Assembly: GCA_017307165.1 (NCBI GenBank)
Contig: JAFKGK010000004.1
Coordinates: forward strand, 358,035 to 422,034
Reading direction: 5' to 3'
Source: Candidatus Melainabacteria bacterium
Lineage (GTDB): Bacteria; Cyanobacteriota; Vampirovibrionia; Obscuribacterales; Obscuribacteraceae
DNA: 64,000 nt
The notes below the pieces were generated by a model that worked only from the letters and a program-made list of their open reading frames with translations, did no database searches and had not been told where the DNA came from. Below, in pieces: positions 37,298-47,400 of this stretch; positions within the stretch are counted from its first letter, which is position 1; every line of letters starts with the position of its first letter. The translations under genes were made by a program, and so were the position numbers.

Positions 37298-38365
37298 TCA
37301 AGCCATGCTGTAGCTACGCGTATCATCCATGTGGATCCGATCGGGACGCTTTTCCGGCGTAAAATTGGATGCAAGCTGATCGTAACGATCTCGAGCATTC
37401 GGGCGCCTCATATGTTGCAGACGAGCTAGCACCTTGCCCTCATCCTGGACTTCGCCACCTGGTGTCAGACCCAGGCGCTTGAGCACCTTATTGGCACCAC
37501 CATTGCCCATTTGATTACGGATATCAGCCACCAGAGCAGCTCCCAGCTCCGATTTGAGACCAAATTTGCGAGCGGTCTCGATCGATTTGCCAACAAACTC
37601 ACGCGCCTTATCTATCTGCACTTGCTGAAATTCAGGATCTTTCAGAGCTTCTTTAAAGCGATTAGTAAGATCGCGATTACCCGCGATATTGGCGCGTCTC
37701 ACACTATGTTCGTCAAGCATCTTGTTAGAGTACTTGCCAAAAATCTTGTCAAATTTTTCGGGATTGGTATCATGCCAGCTCTTGAGCAGATCCGGCAGCT
37801 CTCCACGTTTTTGATTCCACTGTCTAATACCGATAGCGATACCATGACCGGCATCATTGGGCGTAAAAGTGCTCAGCTTGCCTTCGTTTGCACCGATAGC
37901 CTTGATGACTCGATCAGTCAAGCTATTGTCCAGATGCGGACCTTCGCCTTTAAACTTGGAGCTTTGATCGGCCGCTTTTTCCAATCTCTCATTGGCCTTA
38001 CTATCAAAGCCCTTCAAACTATTGAGGGTAAAATCAAACTTGCCCTGGTGAGTACCAAAGGCTCCCATATTTTCTACCTTGTCAGCGGACCCAGATGCCT
38101 TGTCCATCTTTTGCGCAGTCACCATGCGAGGCTCCATGGCATTGGCCTGGTTGTTGCCATGGTTGTCGGTCAGTGCAAAATCACCAAATGACTTGGGCAT
38201 GGCTGCCGCACCAGCAGCTGCAAACACTGCCCTGTGCTCGGCCGGCTTAGTCGTTTGAAACTCATTGGCTAGAGGATCGGCGTTAAAATTGTCACCGGTC
38301 TGATGATGGGCACGCTTTTCGCGGGCTTCGACATGTTGAGGCTGATAGGCTGAGTCTACTGTCAT
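37298..38365 (-). CDS. Lysozyme-like fold hydrolase (chitosanase/muramidase-like), tentative
   Basis: 355 residues. The first 140 are polar and disordered, without a signal peptide, much like the GH75 protein at 28361. The middle domain (about 150-300) has VIKAIGANEGKLSTF, NDAGHGIAIGIRQWNQKRG and a late ALVADIRNQMGNGG, a pattern seen in lysozyme-like/GH46-like glycan hydrolases. The Glu of ANEGK would be the general acid and the Asp of NDAGHG a partner. A low-complexity basic tail ends it. The call is from motif feel; glycan cleavage is not certain. Confidence 0.5.
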   Translation of the reverse strand: MTVDSAYQPQHVEAREKRAHHQTGDNFNADPLANEFQTTKPAEHRAVFAAAGAAAMPKSFGDFALTDNHGNNQANAMEPRMVTAQKMDKASGSADKVENMGAFGTHQGKFDFTLNSLKGFDSKANERLEKAADQSSKFKGEGPHLDNSLTDRVIKAIGANEGKLSTFTPNDAGHGIAIGIRQWNQKRGELPDLLKSWHDTNPEKFDKIFGKYSNKMLDEHSVRRANIAGNRDLTNRFKEALKDPEFQQVQIDKAREFVGKSIETARKFGLKSELGAALVADIRNQMGNGGANKVLKRLGLTPGGEVQDEGKVLARLQHMRRPNARDRYDQLASNFTPEKRPDRIHMDDTRSYSMA

Positions 38366-38519
38366 TTATTGATCTCGCATTGGGGTGAGCGAAAATAGCG
38401 ATCACTTGTTGTTCATGTGTAATTTTTAAATTAACGAGCATGAAAAATACGTGATAGTCCCATAGACAAAAAATGCCTTTGGTCGCGTTCGCATATCCAA
38501 GCAAGATCAGAGACCCTGA

Positions 38520-39233
38520 TTATTGCCTGTCCAAGCCCAGACTCGCGTTAGCTCTGTCCAATGCATCCTGCGCATTTTGATCTTGCTGATTTAGCTCTAG
38601 CGCCTTGAGCGCATCCTCGCGGGCCGCAGCAAACTGCTCGAGCGACAACTGGACCAGGGCTCTCCGTGCCAGCGCATCAGCATTGCCCGGATCGATCGCT
38701 ATCGCACGCGACAGATCCTTGCGTGCTGCCTCAAAACGCCCGTGATCCTGCAAGAGCCAGGCCCTGTCTATATAGGCCTGCGCTGCGCGCGGATCGGCAG
38801 CAATCTCGGCATCATAGCGAGCCAGATCCCGCTGCAGAGCCTCAGGATCGGCCACTGCCGCCTCCTCTGCACTTATGCCTCGTACCAGAGGCTCCGTACC
38901 ATATCTGGCTCTGGCTCCGGCTCCAGTATTTTCACCCACAATCACATCACCAGCATCCGACTCCTCCATCTGCGACTGCAAAAGCTGCCTGCCATGACTG
39001 AGACTATGCTGAAAACTCTTGAACCCTGTCGCCATATTGACTGCCATGATCACGCCGCCAACCAAAAGGATCAGCGCCACCCGCCGATTGGGAGTATCAG
39101 GAGCGTTGGCCGACATCCACGCTGGCCTGACCAGCTGCATGCAAACCGGACAGCGCACAGCCTTGACTAGAATCTGCGACTTGCAATTGCCACAGGCGCG
39201 CTCTTGCCACTTGTCGGATGCATTTTGGGCCAT
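38520..39233 (-). CDS. Zinc-ribbon, single-membrane-segment, TPR protein
   Basis: 237 residues. An N-terminal four-cysteine ribbon (CGNCKS, CPVCMQ) is followed by one membrane helix (VALILLVGGVIMAVNMA), a linker, and about three TPRs (AYIDRAWLLQDHGRFEAARKD and so on). The topology suggests a cytoplasmic ribbon with TPRs across the membrane. It resembles the small zinc-ribbon protein at 35399 in its N-terminal half only. The role is unknown. Confidence 0.75.
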   Translation of the reverse strand: MAQNASDKWQERACGNCKSQILVKAVRCPVCMQLVRPAWMSANAPDTPNRRVALILLVGGVIMAVNMATGFKSFQHSLSHGRQLLQSQMEESDAGDVIVGENTGAGARARYGTEPLVRGISAEEAAVADPEALQRDLARYDAEIAADPRAAQAYIDRAWLLQDHGRFEAARKDLSRAIAIDPGNADALARRALVQLSLEQFAAAREDALKALELNQQDQNAQDALDRANASLGLDRQ

Positions 39234-39328
39234 GGCTCAATCTCCTCTACCTATATTGATTTTGCCCTACGGGCGCAAAATTGTTTGTTAACATTATGTT
39301 CGCGCCAAGCGCCTGGAGAAAGAGATCT

Positions 39329-39829
39329 ATGAAAAGCAAAATATCAATACTCACGCTGGCAATCACCTTATTGCCCCTTGGACAGGCCGGAGTTTTTGCG
39401 CAGGGCCAGACTCAGAGCGGCGCCCCTGCAGGCGGCCAGGCCAAGCCGGTCGCCCAGCCGATACCCGAGCGCAAGATCCCCGGCCTCAAGCTCACCGCGG
39501 GCATCCCTGTCAATTTTCCCGTGCCCAAATACACCTCCAACATCATCAACACTACTTTTTCCAACTCCACAAAGGGCTCGCCGACCGCCGCTGCCAATAT
39601 AGTCACAAAAGACGAACCGCAAAAAGTCTTTGACTGGTATCAGAGCACAATGAAGAGCGATGGCTGGAATCTCAAAGTACCCACCGCCAAAGCCATGGCT
39701 GCATATGCAAAATCTGGACAGTTTTTTATGCTCAGAGGGTCAAAAGGCAAAAACGAAGTAAGCGTCTTTGTGATCAAGCCCGAAAAGCAGACTAACACTG
39801 CCATCAGCATCTCCTGGGCGCAAATCTAG
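39329..39829 (+). CDS. Secreted hypothetical protein
   Basis: 166 residues from the ATG at 39329; the earlier start at 39281 lacks a signal. The signal peptide ends near GVFAQG. A Gln/Ala/Pro-rich spacer leads to a small mixed domain with VFDWYQSTMKSDGWNL and FMLRGSKGKNEVSVFVI, a layout seen in many short envelope proteins. No named family is assigned. It converges on the Tad-like operon. Confidence 0.65.
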   Translation: MKSKISILTLAITLLPLGQAGVFAQGQTQSGAPAGGQAKPVAQPIPERKIPGLKLTAGIPVNFPVPKYTSNIINTTFSNSTKGSPTAAANIVTKDEPQKVFDWYQSTMKSDGWNLKVPTAKAMAAYAKSGQFFMLRGSKGKNEVSVFVIKPEKQTNTAISISWAQI

Positions 39830-39856
39830 ATCAGACCAAACCAAACTAAACCAAAC

Positions 39857-41536
39857 TCAGAGCGGATTGCAGACAGCCACTGTGTAGATCTCGGTCCAGC
39901 GCTTGGATCTAATCGTACCTAGATTGCCGTTAAACCCAGACCCTGGAGTCCAGTACAAGTCTTTATTCCAGGTGCCGGTGCCTCCAGAAAAGGCCTCGGT
40001 GCAAAAGGGCGCAGGTACAACAATTGGCTTGAAAAATATCGGTGCCGGCGAAGTCGCATCATCCACCATCTTTGTCTCAGTCCCATCTGACTTTTTGTCG
40101 ATCATCGTCGCCAACCAGGGGGCCATAGCTATCGCCAGGGTCTTGGGTTGGCAGGTCAGACTCTCGCCATCCGGGCTAAAAACATAAAAATCCCGCTCGC
40201 CTGCAATCAGCCAGCCTATGGTGAGGGGGTTCATCAGACATGAGTGCATATCGCTGTCTTTTATCGTCACGCCAATCTTGCTGATCATCTCGTTGCAACG
40301 CGCGGTCATGAGCCCTTCGAGCTTGTCCGTATTGCCACCCGGGATACCAAAGATGATCTGATCCAGCGGTCTACCCACCACGTCGGTCCCCACTGTCACG
40401 CTCTGCACAGTAACATTGGAGCAGAGGATGCCACCAGGAAAATTGGTATCGCTGACCTGATTGGTCGTGTAATCATAGCTGCCTTCGGTCAGACCAGGCA
40501 CCGGAATTGGTGCCGGTGCAGGAAAATAGAAAAACTTGACCTTATTTTCGTCCACGTGGATCTTCATAAACGAGTACGGCATCGAGATCTTAAAGGGCTG
40601 ACGCGGATTGGTCAGCGCCCACGACTTTGCTTCTTCGCCTGGAGCGCCTTGTTTTTGAGCCTTGCCATGCACCGAAAAGGCATTAGGAACAGCATTGTTC
40701 CATTGCAATTTATTTTTTGCCCCAGAGCTCTCAAATATCGATCCTGCTACCAGGTGCGGCTTTTCATCAAACAAAAAGGGCACCTGCCAATAATCCTTGC
40801 CGCCTACATTGAGTGCCTCATAGCCCTTGAGGAAATACATATTGTTGGCCGCAGCAGGCTTTGGATTGCGAGTAGTCTGAGTGATCATAGATCCCGGCAT
40901 CGAGTAGCCAGGCGGGCAAAATGCAGGCTTGGAGCCGCCCACAACGATATTGCTCTCGTCACCGCGCTCCATAAACGAGGTCTGCCAGCCATTGCCGGCA
41001 ATGGGAGTGATACTGGCAGTGGTGCCAAGCATGCGCACAGAGTTTTTGCCGGCAAGATCGGTAAAAAATCCATGCAGATTGCTCTCATTGGACAACTCAG
41101 CTGCCAGAGCATCACTCACGGCCTTGGCGCCGCTATGCGCCGAGTTGGCATTTGATGGTCCCTGCCCGGCATTGCCATCCTTTTGCGCAGCATCTGCATT
41201 GATCGCAATCAAGAGTGCCTTGGCCCACACTCTATTGATGCGGCGCAGAGTGATCTTGCCCTCGAGTGCTTCGGCTATGCTCGGCATGCCATTATCCGAG
41301 GCTACGTCTCTAAAGCAAGTCTGGTTGTCGCCACCCATGAGATGCACGTCGATCTTGTCCATGGCTTGCTTGGCCGTATTGAGCGCACCTGCATCGACAG
41401 CATTTTTGGTCTCGCGTTGCCCCCCCATATAGAGCGTAAAAAACAAAAACCCGACACCGAGCACCACAAGTACCAGAGCCAGCACAGTGCTCAACACTGT
41501 CGCTGAACCCCTCGCACTACGTTTAAAATACGACAT
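39857..41536 (-). CDS. TadG-like pilus-associated protein
   Basis: 559 residues. The N-terminus has a basic stretch and a helix, RGSATVLSTVLALVLVVLGVGFLF, typical of TadE/TadG-like proteins with a Flp-type prepilin-like anchor. KNAVDAGALNTAKQ follows, as in TadG. The rest is a large extracytoplasmic domain with no clear von Willebrand motif. It is the last gene of three in a leftward operon with two TadE-like genes. No TadA ATPase or TadV peptidase is in the window. Confidence 0.72.
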   Translation of the reverse strand: MSYFKRSARGSATVLSTVLALVLVVLGVGFLFFTLYMGGQRETKNAVDAGALNTAKQAMDKIDVHLMGGDNQTCFRDVASDNGMPSIAEALEGKITLRRINRVWAKALLIAINADAAQKDGNAGQGPSNANSAHSGAKAVSDALAAELSNESNLHGFFTDLAGKNSVRMLGTTASITPIAGNGWQTSFMERGDESNIVVGGSKPAFCPPGYSMPGSMITQTTRNPKPAAANNMYFLKGYEALNVGGKDYWQVPFLFDEKPHLVAGSIFESSGAKNKLQWNNAVPNAFSVHGKAQKQGAPGEEAKSWALTNPRQPFKISMPYSFMKIHVDENKVKFFYFPAPAPIPVPGLTEGSYDYTTNQVSDTNFPGGILCSNVTVQSVTVGTDVVGRPLDQIIFGIPGGNTDKLEGLMTARCNEMISKIGVTIKDSDMHSCLMNPLTIGWLIAGERDFYVFSPDGESLTCQPKTLAIAMAPWLATMIDKKSDGTETKMVDDATSPAPIFFKPIVVPAPFCTEAFSGGTGTWNKDLYWTPGSGFNGNLGTIRSKRWTEIYTVAVCNPL

Positions 41537-41549
41537 AAGCCTATCCTCT

Positions 41550-41963
41550 CTAATACGAGTGTTTTTGCCCGACTACCGGCTCGGACGCCCTGGCCTTAAA
41601 GGTCACGTCCGCACAACCCGGGATCGGCACGGGCAGATGTACTTCCATTTTTGTGGTGCAAGTGACGTTTTCTTTGTCTAACTGCAGATCGTCGATAGTT
41701 AGGCTCTTTACGATCGACGATTTTTTAAAACTGCTCAGGGCGCTCTGCGCTGCCTGCACGGCCAAGCCGCCATTGGTCTGATTGGCTGCCGCTCTTGCTG
41801 CATTTTTGACAGCAGAGTCATTGATCGAGTTAGCGATCACCACCACGATCATATCTAGCATGCCGAGCGCCACAGGGATCAGGATAAACGCAGCCAGGAC
41901 GGCCTCGGTGAGCTGCGATCCCCGCTTATTTCGCCTATATCTCCTGTCCAAATCATTGGGCAT
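41550..41963 (-). CDS. TadE-like minor pilin
   Basis: 137 residues. A basic leader is followed by GSQLTEAVLAAFILIPVALGMLDMIVVVIANS; the Glu five residues into the hydrophobic helix is the hallmark of TadE/Flp-type pilins. SAVKNAARAAANQTNGG follows. Its start overlaps the preceding TadE-like gene by 11 bases. It is probably anchored in the inner membrane and assembled into or near a Tad pilus. Confidence 0.78.
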   Translation of the reverse strand: MPNDLDRRYRRNKRGSQLTEAVLAAFILIPVALGMLDMIVVVIANSINDSAVKNAARAAANQTNGGLAVQAAQSALSSFKKSSIVKSLTIDDLQLDKENVTCTTKMEVHLPVPIPGCADVTFKARASEPVVGQKHSY

Positions 41964-42465
41964 AATCAGGATTCTCCATAGGTCTTTCGCTCGCTATGGT
42001 AAAAGTCATGGGCCCATTGAGCCCAGGGCATTTAAAGACAGGTAGGGGGATGCTGAGAAAGGGTAGGCATTGCACGGTAGTCGAGACTGACACATGCTTT
42101 TCTACCTGGCCATCGGGATTAGCATTGCCATCACGATAGGTGATCACTGTATTTGGCATGCCCTGCATTTTGACAAACTTGCCCATACCATTGAGCCAGG
42201 CATCGACCACAAACTTTTTAACTGGACCGTTAGCAGCTTGCGCTGTTTGTGCAGGCAGCAAGCTAGCCTCATGCACCTGATTGTAATTGAGCACCATACA
42301 CAGACCATATGACAGTGCCAGGCCCAGCATATCGATCATAGGAAAGAAAAAGCAAACCAGGACTACCATCAAGGCTGGTGCAAACTCAGCCATCTGCGAG
42401 CCTCTCGATCCTCTGCGGAACAAGGTCGGTCTTGGACCTGCATTTTGTTTATGTGTTACTGACAT
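41953..42465 (-). CDS. TadE-like protein
   Basis: 170 residues. After RGSRGSQMAEFAPALMVVLVCFFFP the protein continues to an extracytoplasmic domain; the Glu in MAEFAPAL marks the TadE type. It is the first gene of the leftward three-gene operon and diverges from the KVAKTR-repeat gene. The remaining Tad machinery must lie elsewhere. Confidence 0.75.
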   Translation of the reverse strand: MSVTHKQNAGPRPTLFRRGSRGSQMAEFAPALMVVLVCFFFPMIDMLGLALSYGLCMVLNYNQVHEASLLPAQTAQAANGPVKKFVVDAWLNGMGKFVKMQGMPNTVITYRDGNANPDGQVEKHVSVSTTVQCLPFLSIPLPVFKCPGLNGPMTFTIASERPMENPDYAQ

Positions 42466-42587
42466 GGTTGGATCGTCGCTGCTCGGTGATACGCTTGCCT
42501 AATATACGCATTCGGTCCATGATTTAGAGGGTTAAAATCATTAGAACACCCTAAAATAAACACAAAAAAGGCGATGGAGCTCTCCAG

Positions 42588-43694
42588 ATGACTGATCCGG
42601 CACACGACGCAGAGCAAGATGCAGGTGCAAAGAAGGTACGCAAAGTCCCTAAAACCATGCTCTTTAACAACCCTCTCGCCCAGCCCGACAAAAAGCGCAA
42701 AGTGGCTAAGACACGGGTTTTTAGCAAGGAGCTGCAAAGCCGCGCGGCCGCGATCAGCACCACTGATGGTGACGCCTCCGACGTTAAAGACACCAGCAAC
42801 AAAGCACGCAAGGTCGCCAAGACCAGGCTGGAGTTTTCGATCGACAATCTAAAAGACGAAATAGAAAAAGCCGCCCAAACGCAAGAAAAAGAAATGCTCG
42901 AGCAGGCAAAACCCGAGCAAGCCGAGCCCGCCGAAAAGCCTAAGCGCTACGTCGCTCGTACCCGCCTGGACCATAGCATCCTCTACGATACAGTCGCCAA
43001 GGCCGCCGAAAAACAAGAAGCCGCCGTCGAAGAGCTCATCAAGACGAGAGCAAACGAGCCGGTCAAGCCATTTGTACCCGTCGAGTCAAAAAAAGCAAAA
43101 CTCTCCTGCCCCTGGGCCTGGCCCGAATCAGACAGCCCCGAGCGCGTCCGCTATTGCAGCCAGTGCAAAAACCCCGTCTACAACTTTGCCGGCATCGAGA
43201 TGCCGGAGGCAGAGTCTATCGTCTATACCCGCGAAAATATCGAGCATCCTCATCTATTAAAGAGAGAGGACGGCAAGTACATGACGCGCGAATGCCCTCA
43301 GGCGGTCAAACGTCGCAAGGACACCATAGTACTCTCGCTGGTAGGAGTCGTGGTCGCTGCCGGCATAGTCACCGTACTAATGATGCTCCCGCCTCCTCCA
43401 AAACCAGTCGCAGAGACACCTACGCACCAAGCCGAGCCCCAGACTCCCGTCAACGTCCTGCCAGAGCCGGGCAAGACTGTGGAGAGCAAGGATGGTAGTT
43501 TTCACTGGACGGCCGATCAAGGCGTTGTCGAAGCACCCACGACAACCGAAGAATCGACCAAGCCAGCCAAACCGGCTCCGACAGCAGCCGAAGAATCAGG
43601 GCAGATGTGGCAATACGAAGACCAGACCGCGGCATCCGATCCGATGAATACTCGTCAGGGCAACAATGCTGCCTTCCCTAAAACGGGCCCATAG
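42588..43694 (+). CDS. Membrane protein with four KVAKTR-type repeats and a Cys cluster
   Basis: 368 residues. The cytoplasmic N-terminus has four spaced copies of a short motif: KVPKTMLF (T23), KVAKTRVF (T42), KVAKTRLEFS (T79) and YVARTRLDHS (T125). A Cys-containing module follows (LSCPWAWPES, RYCSQCKNPVYNF, ECPQ), of a kind seen as a small domain in other bacterial signalling proteins. One membrane helix (TIVLSLVGVVVAAGIVTVLM) leads to a Pro/Thr/Glu-rich periplasmic tail. GGAG lies 8 bases before the ATG. It converges on an FHA-domain gene 13 bases away. The repeats may be kinase targets; that is inference. Confidence 0.7.
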   Translation: MTDPAHDAEQDAGAKKVRKVPKTMLFNNPLAQPDKKRKVAKTRVFSKELQSRAAAISTTDGDASDVKDTSNKARKVAKTRLEFSIDNLKDEIEKAAQTQEKEMLEQAKPEQAEPAEKPKRYVARTRLDHSILYDTVAKAAEKQEAAVEELIKTRANEPVKPFVPVESKKAKLSCPWAWPESDSPERVRYCSQCKNPVYNFAGIEMPEAESIVYTRENIEHPHLLKREDGKYMTRECPQAVKRRKDTIVLSLVGVVVAAGIVTVLMMLPPPPKPVAETPTHQAEPQTPVNVLPEPGKTVESKDGSFHWTADQGVVEAPTTTEESTKPAKPAPTAAEESGQMWQYEDQTAASDPMNTRQGNNAAFPKTGP

Positions 43695-43707
43695 GCGACT
43701 ACAGAGT

Positions 43708-44028
43708 CTATTCGATCCTAAAAGTCGTACGGCCAAACTTGAGCACGTCATTGGGCATCAACTGATAGACGGAGTTGATCATCTGTCCATTTACCGACGT
43801 ACCATTGCTGCTCATAGTGTCTTCGAGCCACCAGCGACCCTGGTCAAAATAAATACGCGCATGCTCGCCGCTGGCATAGTCGTCATCGGACAAAACCAAT
43901 CCACAGTCAGGAGAGCGCCCGATCGTCACATTGGGATTGTCGAGGGTATGCTTTTCGCCAGACTCCATATTGACCAGTACTGGCAGGCGGCCTGTAGGGG
44001 TATTAGTCATCGTTTCCGATCCATTCAT
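43708..44028 (-). CDS. Stand-alone FHA-domain protein
   Basis: 106 residues consisting of one forkhead-associated domain that binds phosphothreonine peptides. Key motifs are TIGRSPDCGLVL (binding Arg), SGEHARI (Ser and His) and SSNGTSVNG (Asn-Gly turn). An alternative ATG at 44010 would trim six residues. It is encoded tail-to-tail with the KVAKTR-repeat protein, whose threonines are natural candidate ligands. Confidence 0.9.
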   Translation of the reverse strand: MNGSETMTNTPTGRLPVLVNMESGEKHTLDNPNVTIGRSPDCGLVLSDDDYASGEHARIYFDQGRWWLEDTMSSNGTSVNGQMINSVYQLMPNDVLKFGRTTFRIE

Positions 44029-44108
44029 GGTTAAACATCCGTGAGCCTATTCTAAAACGGCTTACAAAGTATTTTGTGAAATTAGGGAACAAAATCGCGG
44101 CTAATGAC

Positions 44109-44138
44109 TTGACGAATTGGAGACGACCGGTCTATTAT
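44109..44138 (+). promoter_or_regulatory. Sigma70-like promoter of the RND operon with operator 1
   Basis: TTGACG (44109-44114), an 18-base spacer, then TATTAT (44133-44138). The inverted repeat GAGAC-GACCG-GTCTA (44120-44134) fills the spacer and touches the -10 box, so a bound repressor would block polymerase. Confidence 0.7.
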
Positions 44139-44185
44139 GATCCTATCCCCTCAGGAAAAAGCCTGGACCCATTATTACACCTTGC

Positions 44186-44200
44186 TAGACGACCGGTCCA
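44186..44200. promoter_or_regulatory. TetR-type operator 2 of the RND operon
   Basis: TAGAC-GACCG-GTCCA is one base off the perfect repeat found at 47621. It lies between the promoter and the first gene, in the untranslated leader. Confidence 0.65.
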
Positions 44201-44245
44201 CTAAATTTACCGATTTTGAAGCAAGCGTATAAGGAGGAAACAACC

Positions 44246-44446
44246 ATGGTCGACCAATTCTTTTTTGCCTTCGTACTTTTGACCCTCGCCTGGGTTCTGA
44301 TCGACGACATCAAGGCACAGACTCTCGAGATCAGCCGCAAAAGACCGATCAAGGCAACTGTCCCCGTGCAGACCCAGATCCCCCAGGCCGAGACCGGCAG
44401 CCAAAAACAGCTGGCTCTTTCCGGCCAGTTTGCCACCATCAAATAA
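44246..44446 (+). CDS. Small membrane protein of the RND operon
   Basis: 66 residues from the ATG at 44246 with an AGGAGG site. One membrane helix at the N-terminus (FFFAFVLLTLAWVLI) is followed by a basic, Gln-rich soluble tail. It lies 14 bases before the permease gene. Some RND pumps have small accessory membrane proteins (AcrZ in E. coli), but no sequence match to AcrZ is claimed. Confidence 0.65.
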   Translation: MVDQFFFAFVLLTLAWVLIDDIKAQTLEISRKRPIKATVPVQTQIPQAETGSQKQLALSGQFATIK

Positions 44447-44460
44447 TATAGAGGCCCAAT

Positions 44461-47400
44461 ATGTGGATCGTTCAACTAGCCCTCAGACGCCCCTACACCT
44501 TTGTAGTCATGGCCATCTTTATCCTGATCATGGGCATCGTCTCGATCCGCCGCATGCCGGTCGACATTTTTCCTGATATCAATATCCCAGTCATCAGCGT
44601 CATCTGGACCTACAACGGCATGTCCGCCGAAGAGTTTGAGCACAGACTGACGATGTATAGCGAGTTTTCGCTTTCTGCCAACGTCAAGGATCTCAAAAAC
44701 ATGGAGTCGCAGACTCTGGACGGTGTCGGCGTCATCAAACTATATTTTCACCCAGGCGCAAATGTCGAGTCGGCTATGGCTCAGGCCACCGCTGTTTCCC
44801 AGGCTATCCTCCGTCGCATGCCGCCTGGTGTGCAGCCACCTATCATCCTTAGATATTCAGCCTCATCGGTCCCGATCATCCAGCTTTCTCTCAGCAGCAA
44901 AAACCTCTCCGAATCCCAGCTCTACGACTACGGTATCTTTCGCATCAGACAGGCCCTGGCCGTCGTACAAGGCACCACCCTACCCGCTCCTTATGGCGGC
45001 AAGGTCCGTCAAATCATGATCGACGTCGACCCGCAGGCCCTGCAAGCTAAGGGCCTATCGCCCCGCGACCTCAACGACGCCATCAACGCCCAAAACCTTG
45101 CCCTGCCCTCCGGCCGTGCCAAGATCGGCGACATCGACTATCGCGTCCTGCTCAACAACACTCCCGAAGTGATCAGCACCATCGGCGACATACCAGTCAA
45201 GACCATCAACGGCAAAGTCGTCTTTATCCGAGACGTAGCCACCGTCCGTGATGGCTTTGCCGTACAGCAAAACATGGTCCGCACCGAGGGATCCCGCTCA
45301 GTGCTCGTCACCATCCTCAAAAACGGTGCTGTCTCTACTCTCGATATCGTCAAGCAGATCAAAGAGCTAGTGCCGACACTGCAAGCCGCAGCCCCTCCTG
45401 GAATGAAAATCGAAGAGCTTTTTGACCAGTCGCTCTTTGTCCGCGCCGCCGTCGACAACGTCATCCACGAAGGTCTCATCGCAGCCTGTCTCACCGGCAC
45501 CATGATCCTGTTGTTTCTCGGCAGCTGGCGCAGCACTCTCATCGTCCTGATCTCAATACCGCTCTCCATCTTGAGCTCTATCATCGCCCTCAATACCCTC
45601 AATATGTCGCTCAACATCATGACCCTTGGCGGCCTCGCACTGGCCATCGGTATCCTGGTGGATGACGCGACAGTAGAAATAGAAAATATCCACCGCAATA
45701 TCGGCATGGGCAAGCCACTCGAGACAGCCATATTGGACGGAGCGCAACAGATCGCAGTGCCCACACTGGTGGCCACTCTTGCTATCTGTATCGTCTTTGT
45801 CCCCGTCGTCCTCCTCGAGGGCCCGGCCCGCTACTTGTTTGTCCCCTTTGCCCTCGCCGTCATCTTTGCAGTCTTTTCTTCCTACATCCTCTCCCGGACC
45901 CTTGTCCCGGTCATGGTCAAATACATGCTGGCAGCCGAGCTAGCCGCGCACCATGACCTGCACCACAAAAAAGGCTGGTTCGCAAGACTCCACGATGCTT
46001 TTAACGAGCAATTTGATCGACTCAAAGCCTTTTACCTCAAAGCTCTGAGATGGTCGCTCGACAGACCCGTTGCCATCACTGGTCTGGCTGGTCTCGTCGT
46101 GCTCAGCTCCTTTGCAGTATTGCCCTTTGTCGGCAGGGATTTTTTTCCCATCGTAGACGCCGGTCAATTTAGACTACACGTCAAAGCCGCATCGGGACTA
46201 CGTGTAGAACACACCGAACAGATCTTTAGCCAGGTTGAGGCCGAGATCAAAAAAGTCATTCCGCCACACGAGATCGCTCTGACACTAGACAATATTGGTG
46301 TTGCCGCCGAGACTTTCAACCTGGCCTTTGGCGATAGTGCCACCACCGGCACCTCAGACGGTGAGATCCTCGTCTCCCTCAAGCACCACCGCAGCCACTC
46401 TACGCCAGAGTACATGAAACTAGTGCGCGAACACCTCATACGCAAGTTTCCCAACCTCACTTTTTATTATCAACCAGCCGACATCGTCAACCAGATCCTG
46501 AGCTTTGGCCTGCCCACCCCGATCGACATCCGCATCATCGGCTACAGCAAGGCCGACAACCTCGCCCTCGCCAAAGAGATCGTACAGCGCGTCTCCTTAG
46601 TCCGCGGCGCTGCCGACGTACACTTGCACCAGGAGATCGACTCGCCCCAGCTCAAAGTAGACGTAGACCGCACTCGTGCTGCCAAGATCGGTCTCACTCA
46701 ACGTGACGTGGCCAACGACCTCTTGCTCTCGCTGAGCTCCAACACGGCAGTCACCCCCAACTACTGGGTCGATCCAATGACCGGCGTGCAGTACTTTTTG
46801 GCAGTGCAGACTCCCCAGTACAAGATCGACTCGATCGAAACCCTGATGAAAACACCGCTTGGCACCCGAGGCCTCACCCACGAAGCCAGCTATCTCGGCA
46901 ACGTAGCGTCCCTCGCACGCGCCACCGGTTATGGTGTCGTCAATCACAGTAATATCCAACCCGTGCTGGACGTCTACGCCAACGTACAATCCCGCGACCT
47001 TGGCGGGGTCGCACAAGACGTGCAAAAAATCATCGACGACCTCAAGCCCCGCCTCAAGCCCGGCAGCCAGATCGTCATGCGCGGCCTGGTGGAGAGCATG
47101 GACACAGCCTTTTTAAGATTGGGTCTGGGCTTTATTGGCGCCATCGTACTCGTCTACCTTTTGATGGTAGTCAATTTTCAGAGCTGGACCGACCCGCTGA
47201 TCATCATCACGGCCCTCCCCGGCGCTTTGGCCGGCATCATCTGGATGCTTTTTCTCACCACCACCACATTTAACGTCCCATCAATGATGGGCGCCATAAT
47301 GAGCGTCGGGGTCGCCACTGCAAACTCCATCCTCATGGTCACTTTCGCCAACGAAAAACTCTCCGAAGGCATGAATAGCCGCCGTGCCTCAATGGAAGCA

